Assembly (NCBI GenBank): GCA_037954235.1
Contig: JBBMOA010000001.1
Location: 17,534,143-17,598,142, forward strand
DNA: 64,000 bases
Reading direction: 5' to 3'
Origin: Aulostomus chinensis
Lineage: Eukaryota; Chordata; Actinopteri; Syngnathiformes; Aulostomidae
Shown here: positions 55,311 to 64,000 of the stretch, piece after piece
Layout of the letters: each line of letters starts with the position of its first letter
Numbering within the stretch: position 1 is the stretch's first letter
Position numbers and translations under genes: made by a program
Notes under the pieces: model-generated
Told to the model about the DNA's origin: nothing
Database searches by the model: none
What the model saw: only the letters and a program-made list of their open reading frames with translations

Positions 55311-55569
55311 CTTGGTGGACCCTCTGCTCCTCCAGCTGAGTCAACAGATTCCTGTGTATCCTGAGTCATTGTGTATCCTGGCTGCATTCAGCGCTTTCAC
55401 CGCTGCAGCCTAGCTTGATTGCCAGTCAGGACAGGTGTTATTAAGAATGGAAGAGGGGACAGTTTTGGCAGGACAAGTTGCTCCACATTCAGGTGATGGT
55501 GGGAAGTTTCAAAGCTGCCATAAATCTTGATGACAAACTCCTTCACTGTGTGGGAGGTTCAGAGTCCCT

Positions 55570-55882
55570 GGTTTGATTGCAGCTTTGACCTGAGCAGGTG
55601 TTCATCCACATCTCAGTAACAGGGGGACACTTTATCACACCAGTGGACAAACATCAGCATTCATCACCCAGCAGCTCCTCTGATCAACAGAACAAGTTAA
55701 AGTATTCTAAGAAGGACGGCATGGATCCCTCTACCTCTCACATGCTAAGCTAGCACTCTACCATTGGAGCTAAGTCCCTGCTAATGAGCAGCAGATGATG
55801 GAGGTTAACCTTCATGCAGGGTTGGATGACCTTCACCAGTTGAAGCTTCTCTGGTTCAACAAACCCTTGGGACCAAGACAGG
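55570..55882 (-). repeat. Extra copy of the tRNA-Ala neighbourhood
   Basis: Matches about 50880-51190 directly (phrases TTTGACCTGAGCAGGTGTTC and CAGCATTCATCACCCAGCAG) and joins block 3 at 55883. Confidence 0.7.
55707..55779 (-). pseudogene. tRNA-Ala pseudogene
   Basis: 73-nt relative of 51007-51079 with several acceptor-arm mismatches (AGGGACT start, TTCTTAG end) and a changed T-arm. The AGC anticodon remains. Confidence 0.8.
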
Positions 55883-57133
55883 AATTGGAACCTGTGCAGG
55901 TCCAGACCCATGTTTAAGCTGGTGGAGACAATTGTTTAAACCAGGGACTAAATGAAAAGACTTGCCCAGACTCCAGCTCGCTCTTCTGAACCGACCCCCA
56001 TCTCTGTGTGGAGTAAATATCAGAGGTGGAGGGTGCAGGTTCTGCTTTGACCTCTGACCTCCTGGGTAAAGCAGTGGAGATGTTGAGCTTGAAGGAGTTG
56101 ACGGCCTCCTTCATCTTCTCATTGGTTTGCTAAACTCAGCATCATGAAATGTTGCTGAAATTCAACATGTCAGCTGAGGCCAGAGATTCCTGCATTCCCT
56201 GAGTCCTTGAGTGTCGTCTCTGTTGTTTGAAAGCACAAAGCTGTTCCTGATGGTCCAGTGTGTCAGATTCTGGGCTCTCACAGCTGTAACTGGGGTTTGA
56301 GCTCTGTTAAGGGACTGGTTTTGTGGAGAGAACCAAGCAGAAGAATTGACAGTTTCAGCAGGAAAGGTGACCATTGCTCCACAACCTCAGTCCCAGGATT
56401 CATTCCTGCTTCACCCAGCATGGCCCTATGATCAACAGAAATGAGCTGCCAGTGGAGGTCCTCAGTAATCCAGGTCATGGTTTCTCTAGATTGCTGTGTT
56501 GTAGTCAGGACACTTGCAAATATCAGCCTCTTTCCTCCATGATCTCTCATTCTTTCTGTTCTCTCCATTTCTCCTCTTTGTTTCTACTCCTTGCTGACTG
56601 TTGTTCCTCATTTGTGGCACAGAGTTCAGTCAGTGGACCAGACATTTTGCCACTACACTGTCCATCATCAGGGCATTTAACATCCAGGACTGGCTCCCAG
56701 ATCATGGCCATGACCTCATCCCCTGCACCAGTGGACAGTTCATCAAGGATGGCAAACATGTGGGTCTCAATTCCCCTCCATCTTTGTAGGTTGGTTACAT
56801 TTCCTCCTGGTCTTTAATCCATCTTTATTTGACATTTTTCTGTTGAGCCCAGTTTGTTGGCTGCCAGGCTGTCTTACTTTTCAATGGCACAACAGCAGAC
56901 AGCAAGAGGGTTGCTATGGTGCAGTTGGTAAAATCCCTATCTATGGTCTGCAGAAATATGCTGGGAGTTCTTTTTTTTATTATGAACCAGAATTCAAAGA
57001 CTGACCAAGGAAACCAAAGCTCAGAATTTAGAGATCAAAGAAAGAAATCAAAGACAGAACCTGAAGATCAGGAAATGGCACAGATCAATGAGATCCATGG
57101 ACTCATCAGTGAAGGTTTTCTTTTGGTTCATGG

Positions 57134-57346
57134 TCACTTGTTGTCGTACTGGTGTGATGATGTCAGGCCCTTCACATTCAGTTCAAACAGACTCCAAAGT
57201 GTAGCTGTGATGCAGAGGGCAGCAGCCTTGTGCTTGGTTCCGTCATGGTTCTCTGCATTGTTAGCAAACTCACCAAAGACCTCCCTGAAAGCAGGATCAT
57301 TTTCCCAGAGTGCTTTTTTAACCAAGTACCAATTTGTCCCTCTTTA
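57134..57346 (-). other. Possible coding exon, copy of 18672-18884
   Basis: Same open minus-strand frame (KKALWENDPAFREVFGEFAN) with a Gly-to-Val type change (FELNVKGL). No domain recognised. Confidence 0.2.
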
Positions 57347-58239
57347 AAAAAACAACAAACAAAGATGAGGTCAGACTGAGATGGACGAGATGATATGGAT
57401 GTGATTTATGGCTTTCAAACACCAAATATTAAATTTTTCTTCAGGGCTTTTGAGAGGTTCTGGGTAATGAATGAAAATTTAAATTGGACAGAAATGACAT
57501 GCGGGGTCACTGTGTGTGTTTACACGTGTGTGTATTTCTTGTTTTATGGTGTTGGAGACCATTTCCATCATCAACACTGATCAGGAGTCCTCGTCCTCAT
57601 GGGGACCAAAGACCGGCCCTGATGCAGCGCAATGCAGTTTGTGAGTTCTTGCATGAATTTCAGAGTCAAGGTCTGGATTGAGTTTAGTTTCAAATAAAGA
57701 TTAAGATTCAGTTGGTTAAGATTAAGATTAAGATTAAGGTTAGGCTGCACATAGAATGAAGTTGATCGAATGTTCTCATAAGAATAGCTGGGCACACCTG
57801 AGTGTGTTTACATGCAGACTTCCTCTTGTGACAACGGATGTCATTGGAAACCATCTTGAGGACATTTGGAGAAAGTTCAATCATTCAGCTGCAGGTACAG
57901 TGACTTACAACACTGCAACAACAACAAAAACACTCCTCCACAAACACTCTTGTCCAACATTTGTGCCCAAATTTTCTCCTCATGAGGCATCAAATCACTA
58001 CAAAAACAGCCATTAAGTTGATCTGGTTGGGCACTGGTATTTTTTCTTGCTGCAGCTCAGGAATGATTCAGGAGAAGAGTTTCAGAACAGCCAAGGTTGG
58101 GGACTGGAATTTTGACGTTTCACCTGGAACCAAATGACCTTGGGAGGTAAAACCTCCAATCATAGCCACTCAGATGCAGCAACAGAGGAAGCTGTCATCC
58201 ACCCTGACAGTCAGAGCATCAAGTCAAGGAAACATCACC

Positions 58240-58360
58240 ATCTTGTATGTGGAGTCTGGATTCTTTTCTAGAATGAGACGGCAATGACAGTCCTGCCAAG
58301 TGACATCACTGACATGACTGGATGACTTCAGTCACATGACTGGATGACCTGAATGAATAA
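58240..58360 (-). promoter_or_regulatory. Orphan CC upstream module, two repeat units
   Basis: Copy of 19780-19965 reduced to about two of the 22-bp units (GACTGGATGACTTCAGTCAC). Confidence 0.5.
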
Positions 58361-58827
58361 GAAATTAAATATAAAAATGCTTTATTTTAAGATCTAGAAT
58401 ATCTTGTGAATATCTGGAGCTTCATTCCAGCAGCAGACCTCCTCAGGTGATGACTTCATATTTGACATGTTTACCATTCAATGAGACTCATTGTCAGTCC
58501 ATTGAAATCTACTGGTGTTCCTGGTGAGTTGATTTAACAACATGAGCTGACAGAATCTACGTTCAGGTAGGAACCACCACATCCAGGGGTCTGGACCTTT
58601 GAGCAGGCAGAGCCATCAAAGTAGCAGACTAAGCTACAAGACGTTAGCATTGAGAAGAAACTGATACCTGAGCCTACTTTTGGGTCTGGTCAAGTGATGA
58701 CACAATAATATGACATCATTGTCAGACTGACGCCTGCTCAACACTGACCAAACACTGCCCTATTGCATTGTGGGAAATTTCTGCTTGGCTTGTGTCCATC
58801 AGTGCACACAAGAAATTTGTCTCATGC

Positions 58828-58899
58828 TGCCGTGACCCGGATTCAAACCGGGGTTGCTGCGGCCACAACGCAGAGTACTAACCACTCTAGGATCAGGGC
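58828..58899 (-). pseudogene. tRNA-His pseudogene
   Basis: Copy of 20433-20504 with an acceptor mismatch (GCCCTGA), altered D-arm (CCTAGAGTGG) and B box GGTTTGAATCC. Anticodon GTG kept. Confidence 0.8.
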
Positions 58900-59370
58900 C
58901 TCCTCAACAGCAGTTTGAGCTTCAATGTCTTTGTCTCATTGAGTGTTAGGGCGAACAGCTGTTGAACAGCTGAGGCGCGACTGCGGCGGCCCCTGATGCA
59001 GGAGACGGGCCAGGCCCCGTTCAGAAGGTGGTGGATATTATCCTTGGTGTTTTTAGGGCATGTTTCGGCCTGTCAAATCCTGATCGGGGCCAGTTTGGTT
59101 GTGTTGTCTGCAGCGCCTGGCGCGCTCAGCGGGAGCGAGTCCGATCATTATAATGGTGGGTCAAACAATTTAGGTTGAGACAAAGGACGGCACGGGCAGA
59201 GCAGACGCAGGTCTTCATTCCACCGGCAGAGCTGTAGAGCATGGATCATGTCAAGGACTAAATGAGGGGAAAGAGAGCAGGAGAGCAGGGGAGCAGGGGA
59301 CCAGGAGAGCAGGGCAGAGACAAAGACAGAGAATGCTCTCCTAAAACAAGGCCTGTTCAGTCAATGGTAG

Positions 59371-59425
59371 AGCAGAGTGGCACAGAGGAAGCGTGCTGGG
59401 CCCATAACCCAGAGGTCGATGGATC
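59371..59425 (+). pseudogene. Truncated tRNA-iMet at the deletion breakpoint
   Basis: Begins AGCAGAGTGGCACAGAGGAA, keeps anticodon loop CCCATAA, and is cut in the T-loop at GATGGATC (59425). The next bases belong to the coiled-coil minisatellite. Confidence 0.9.
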
Positions 59426-59433
59426 TCTGGCTC

Positions 59434-60405
59434 TCTGGCTGGACGTATGGGAGAGTCTGTTTGCTCTTCTCTGACTGGACGTAGGGGAGAGTCTGTTTGC
59501 TCTTCTCTGGCTGGACGTAGTGGAGAGTCTGTTTGCTCTTCTCTGGCTGGACGTCGGGGAGAGTCTGTTTGCTCTTCTCTGGCTGGACGTAAGGGAGAGT
59601 CTGTTTGCTCTTCTCTGGCTGGACGTAGAGGAGAGTCTGTTTGCTCTTCTCTGGCTGGACGTAGGGGAGAGTCTGTTTGCTCTTCTCTGGCTGGACGTAG
59701 GGGAGAGTCTGTTTGCTCTTCTCTGGCTGGACGTAGGGGAGAGTCTGTTTGCTCTTCTCTGGCTGGACGTAGGGGAGAGTCTGTTTGCTCTTCTCTGGCT
59801 GGACGTATGGGAGAGTCTGTTTGCTCTTCTCTGACTGGACGTAGGGGAGAGTCTGTTTGCTCTTCTCTGGCTGGACTTAGTGGAGAGTCTGTTTGCTCTT
59901 CTCTGGCTGGACGTCGGGGAGAGTCTGTTTGCTCTTCTCTGGCTGGACGTAAGGGAGAGTCTGTTTGCTCTTCTCTGGCTGGACGTAGAGGAGAGTCTGT
60001 TTGCTCTTCTCTGGCTGGACGTAGGGGAGAGTCTGTTTGCTCCTCTCTGGCTGGACGTAGGGGAGAGTCTGTTTGCTCCTCTCTGGCTGGACGTAGGGGA
60101 GAGTCTGTTTGCTCTTCTCTGGCTGGACGTCGGGGAGAGTCTGCTTGCTCTTCTCTGGCTGGACGTTGGGGAGAGTCTGTTTGCTCTTCTCTGGCTCGAC
60201 GTAGGGGAGAGTCTGTTTGCTCTTCTCTGGCTGGACGTAGGGTAGAGTCTGCTAGCTCTTCTCTGGCTGGACGTAGCGGAGAGTCTGTTTGCTCTTCTCT
60301 GGCTGGACGTAGGGGAGAGTCTGCTTGCTCTTCTCTGGCTGGACGTAGGGGAGAGTCTGTTTGGTCTTCTCTGGCTGGACGTAGGGGAGAGTCTGTTTGC
60401 TCTTC
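59434..60405 (-). repeat. 36-bp minisatellite in CC3, 27 units with a 360-bp higher-order unit
   Basis: Twenty-seven 36-bp units. Diagnostic variants recur exactly 360 bp apart (GTATGGG at about 59445 and 59805, GTCGGGG at 59552 and 59912, GTAAGGG at 59588 and 59948, GTAGAGG at 59624 and 59984), showing duplication of a ten-unit block. The unit has no stop in several frames, so long frames appear on both strands (for example plus 59447-60430). Confidence 0.95.
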
Positions 60406-61619
60406 AGAAGTTTGCTGGACCTTCGCTTGAAGGCCATGATTTTCCTCTTTCAAACAGCTTTTTAAATCATGAAGATTTCCGAGGATTTCCCAATGAGCAC
60501 TGCTCCTTTTCTTCTTTTATGCTGTCACTGCACATAGAAGACTCTGAACTTCACCGTTCAGACTTCCAGTCTTTGTGGGGTTCTGGTCCTTCCTTGATTC
60601 AAGGTGGGCCAACTCTGCAGTGAAGGTCTCTGTCTCCTGAGATGCAGTAGAAACTCGTCTCCTCAAACATCCATTTTCTGCCTCTCTCTCCTCACTCTGG
60701 GACCTCAGCTGTTCAAGAGTCGTCTTCTTCTCAGTGAGTTCTTCTCTCATTTTGTTCTTCTCTGCCTGGATGGAGTTGAGCTCACACTTGAGGTCACACT
60801 TCTCCTTGTAAACCATCTTCACCTCAAGCTGAAGATTGTGGACTTGTGTGTTCAGGTCTCTGATCTGAGCCTGGTTCTCCTCCCTCACAGATTCAAGGTT
60901 GCCCACCATGGCAGACATGTTCTCTACCAGCTGATATGCAATAATCTTCTCTTGTCCAAGACTAGAAACCTGTCCCCACAAATTCTGGTTTTCTGTCCAT
61001 CTCTTGTCACACAGAGACTGAAGCTGATCAAGTGCACTTTTCTTCTCTGTCATTTCTTCCTCAAGACATTTCATCTCCACCTGTTCACTCTCCCTCAGAG
61101 ACTGAACGTGGGTCAGCTCTTTTCTGAGCTCATTGTTCTCTCCATCAACCTTCCTCCCCTCATGCTGAAGACTGTGGACTGTTGCGTTCAGATCTTCTAT
61201 CTGAGTCTGGTTCTCTTCCTGGACCGTTTGGAGGTTGGCCACCACAGCAGTGAGGTTCTGTAGCTCCTGGATTGCTCTTTTATTCTCACGTTCAAGAGTA
61301 GAAACTTGTTCCCTCAAATTCTGGTTTTCTGCCTGTGTGTTGTCACTCAGAGACTGAAGCTGCTCAAGGGCAGCTTTCTTCTCAGTCAGGTCCTCCTGCT
61401 CTGTCAGCCTGAGAGATGGAGGAGCAGGATCACATTGACCAGGATCATTCAGTGGATAAATACAGCTCCTAATGAGATCCACCAGATCTCTGAATGCTCC
61501 AACGATACAATCCAATGGAGTCATAGCCTTCTGTCCTGGGTTGATCTAAAGATCTTGAGCCAGACTAAATCTCCTGGAACTGTCAAGTGTTTAAAGACCA
61601 AAACTGCCCCAGAAATGTG

Positions 61620-61795
61620 GAGTCTGGATTTTTTTCTAGAATGTGATGGCAATGACAGTCCTGCTGAGTGACATCACTGACATGACTGATGACTTCAGTC
61701 ACATGACTGGATGACTTCAGTCATGTGACTGGATGACTTCAGTCATGTGACTGGATGACTTCAGTCATGTGACTGGATGGCAGTGCAGATTCCAA
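61620..61795 (-). promoter_or_regulatory. CC3 upstream region with about five 22-bp units
   Basis: CAGTCATGTGACTGGATGAC units repeat four to five times about 155-260 bp upstream of the CC3 ATG, more than at CC1 or CC2. Confidence 0.45.
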
Positions 61796-62470
61796 TGTAG
61801 AGGTTGGGGAAATAGTCTCTGAGAATCCAGCTTGAAGCCACGCCCTCTTTGTTTTTCAAAAACCGAAACAGCGACCATCAGTCTCCCTCCAATCCTGTAC
61901 TTGGGTTCAGTGTTGCTTTTCCATTTTGCAGCAGTAGGTGTCGCTGTGATACCAGGTTCAGTTCCAGATTCCCAACTCCAGCTCATGTTGGTGACCTCAG
62001 TGGCAGGTAAAATGGTGCTAAAATGGTAAAATGGTGCTTCAGTGGATCATGTGATCAACTCATGTGTGTCCTCACTGCTCCACTGTCAAATGTTCTGTAA
62101 AAAGTTGGACCCAGCAGAGCTGCTAGATTAGGAGTTGATGGAGTCGTTGCAGATACCAGGGTCCAAAGTCCAGCTTGAACCTGGTTTGTGCAGTTCTTTG
62201 TCAAGCTAGCAGCCATTCTTGTCACTGCCAAGCTAAAGTGACTTCTGTCAACAAAGGTCAACATACAAAAGGATATTTCTACTGTCAGTTCAAGATTTTG
62301 ATCAAACTCCTTTTTCAGAGCTGGAACCTTCCTCTTTTGTCAGCTTTCTGTTCCCATCTCTATGGTAACGGTCAGTTTTGACCCACGTCTTCAATCAGCT
62401 GTCAAATAAACTAAAACAATTTTCTATCCTCCAAGTTGTTTCCATCTCTTGGTGACCTTGTTAGGCTTCC
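61796..62470. other. Duplicated sequence 5' of CC3
   Basis: Copy of 26440-27115; a 68-codon frame (plus 62175-62381) is kept but unrecognised. Confidence 0.3.
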
Positions 62471-62474
62471 TTAT

Positions 62475-62940
62475 CCATGGAAATATTGATTGATTGATTG
62501 ATTGTTTGTGTTTAGATTCATGTGTGACACTTGTGTGTGTTCTCTGCAGAGATGTTTCCTGCAGTTGAAGCACAATCCGTTTGTCTTGCTGTCCTGACTG
62601 CTTGGGCAGACCTGACACCTCTTTCTTCTGGAACCAGATCCTGAGTGGGGTTGTGGCTGTGGCTGTTCTGGTTGGTGTTGAGGCAGGGCTGCTGAGGAGG
62701 ATGCTGTTGCACTCTTGGTGGATGTGGGTCCACAACACAAATGCATTCTATGCAGACACATCAAGGATGGTCTTTGTTTGTTATGTTGTTGTGCAGGTCG
62801 ATGGGAGAACGAGGCTGATGAGAGTCCCTGAAGCTCCCATGACTGGGAGAGGAGCTGCTGGCAGTGTTGCTGACAGTGCACTTCTGACTTCAGGTTTGGC
62901 TCTGATTGTTGCTTTATCATCTTATTTTGATAACTGGGTC
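62475..62940 (-). pseudogene. piggyBac-type transposase C-terminal remnant (fuller copy)
   Basis: The minus strand keeps RKRCQVCPSSQDSKTNGLCF and NCRKHLCREHTQVSH: a CxxC...CxxC...CxxH zinc-binding pattern as in piggyBac transposase C-termini. Upstream frames are shifted relative to the copy at 27095-27570. Confidence 0.65.
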
Positions 62941-63999
62941 TAAACCAATCCTAATGATTTTATAATTCAGTGAAAAACATTTTTTCTTTTATTTTGTTGA
63001 ACTAGAGGTTCCTGACTAAGTCAGAAAGCCTTGATGCAATAAACAAATTGATGTGGTTCTTTGATGCATTTAAATCCTAAAACAGGTCCCACAGGAGGAA
63101 GGTTAAATCATGTGACCATCATCATAACAGCTGTTGACCTTGTTGTAACTAGTTGATGGTGCTAAATATCACCAGCTTGCTAACGTTAACTAGCTAACGT
63201 AGCCAGCTACCTAATATTATTTTCTAACTTCAGGCCTAAATTTTGGATTGACTGTTAAAATTGCTCACCTCACCTTTGTAACACCAGGTTTTGTCTTGAT
63301 GATGTCATTGTAACTGCCTTTCTGATTCTAAAATTTAAATGCATCCAAAATAAAAATGTCAAACTGCCCCTCCATGGAAACATCATATTTAATATACTGC
63401 AATATTCTTTTCCAGTGTACTACACTATATTTTTGTTTTATCAGAGAGGCTTTAATGTCTGTCTTTGATCTCTAAACTCTGACTCTGATGTCATTGGTGC
63501 TGACTGAATTCTACCACCTGACAGACTGGGAAGGCTCATATTGGTGATGGATCCATGAAGGAATGAAGGTCTTTTTTCAAACTAACTTGTTATTTTGTTC
63601 TTGGTTTTCATGGTGACTCGTGGTATCGGGGCTCCATTGATGATGTCGTTTTGTCATGGTTGTGCACTTGTGACACTCAAGGTGAACACACTCACAGTTG
63701 ATTGGACCAACTCAGATCAGCTGTTCTGAACCTGATACTCAGAGTTTCCATCTCAGTGTCAACTCAGGAGTGACTGAGGAGAAGAGTTTCAGAACAGCCA
63801 CAGTTGGGGGACTTCCATCCAGCAGCCATTTTCTATCCCTGTAAGGGAGTGAAGGGATCTGGAGCTGCTGGGTTCAGGTGGATCCAGAACACAAGATGGA
63901 GGTCAGTCAGGACCCCAGAAGGAGACCAGCATCTGGAAGGTGAAGATGCTTTAATCTGACACCGTCGTGTCAACAGTTCTGAAATCAGAACAAAAATAA
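62941..63999. other. Duplicated intergenic sequence
   Basis: Direct copy of 27571-28640, with a small deletion in the CCAAT/CRE/TATA-like module near 63535-63560. No gene recognised. Runs to the window edge. Confidence 0.35.
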
Positions 64000-64000
64000 A

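Larger units (their letters stand above)
59341..61524 (-). pseudogene. CC3: coiled-coil gene with one nonsense codon and a chimeric 3' end
   Basis: The frame from the ATG at 61524 matches CC1/CC2 for 335 codons, then meets TAA at 60517-60519 where CC2 has CAA. The same frame is otherwise open to a stop at 59341, so a single substitution separates the two parts. After the stop come 27 copies of the 12-residue repeat (mostly EEQTDSPLRPAR). The natural C-terminus and membrane tail are absent: the frame runs into antisense tRNA-iMet (EIHRPLGYGPSTLP) and ends LTEQALF. A 335-residue coiled-coil product without the tail anchor could still be made from the first part; otherwise it is a pseudogene. 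Confidence 0.85.
55883..63999 (+). repeat. Segmental duplication, third (direct) copy with internal deletion
   Basis: 55883-59425 follows 17446-21058 and 59430-63999 follows about 25020-28660. The roughly 4 kb between (SINE, tRNA-Ala, microsatellites and the CC 3' end) is missing. The junction lies within tRNA-iMet on one side and the 36-bp minisatellite on the other. The copy lacks the LTR-like element upstream. Confidence 0.9.

Noticed and set aside
62581..62943. 120-codon plus-strand frame near the window end
   Set aside because: Antisense to the piggyBac-type Cys-rich domain.

Overview
The window looks like repeat-rich, heterochromatin-like nuclear DNA from a teleost fish. The evidence is a C2H2 zinc-finger gene with the two-exon layout typical of fish, fish-type tRNA-derived SINEs, several decayed LINE families, hAT, Tc1 and piggyBac remnants, long CA/GT microsatellites, and a cluster of nuclear tRNA genes. 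There are no bacterial-style operons. I cannot name the species. The mix of satellite, tRNA genes, zinc-finger gene and recent segmental duplications resembles what is known of zebrafish chromosome 4 long arm, but that is only an analogy.

Layout: (1) 1-15814 is mostly a 44-bp-monomer satellite. One array runs in one orientation (1-1990) and the other in the opposite orientation (4740-15814). They flank a 2.7-kb island holding a truncated ZBED/hAT fragment, a CpG-rich promoter-like stretch, two exon-like segments and a 65-bp minisatellite. (2) 15815-17445 is an LTR-like insertion on the minus strand. (3) 17446-28640 is the reference copy of a segmental duplication with tRNA-His, tRNA-Ala, a tRNA-iMet relic, a SINE and a coiled-coil gene here called CC1. 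(4) 27117-46225 is a mosaic spacer: tRNA-Leu, tRNA-Asn, tRNA-Arg relics, LINE, SINE and DNA-transposon debris, and one well-supported host gene, a ten-finger C2H2 protein (two exons, 39738-42968, minus strand). (5) 46225-54410 is an inverted copy of 19968-27117, carrying CC2. (6) 55883 to the window end is a third, direct copy with an internal deletion, carrying CC3, a broken gene.

The most interesting item is the CC family. These are single-exon predicted tail-anchored proteins with three internal coiled-coil repeats of about 105-112 residues and a 12-residue (36-bp) repeat that differs greatly in number between copies: 2 in CC1, 16 in CC2, 27 in CC3. Each copy has a short tandem array of a 22-bp palindromic E-box-like unit just upstream. 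CC3 has one nonsense codon, and its 3' end is fused to an antisense tRNA-iMet relic that marks the deletion breakpoint. I do not recognise this protein family.

Limits: splice sites, TSDs and duplications were read by eye. Identity values, repeat-family names and expression were not computed. Large inverted duplications can also be assembly artefacts, so the architecture needs long-read support.
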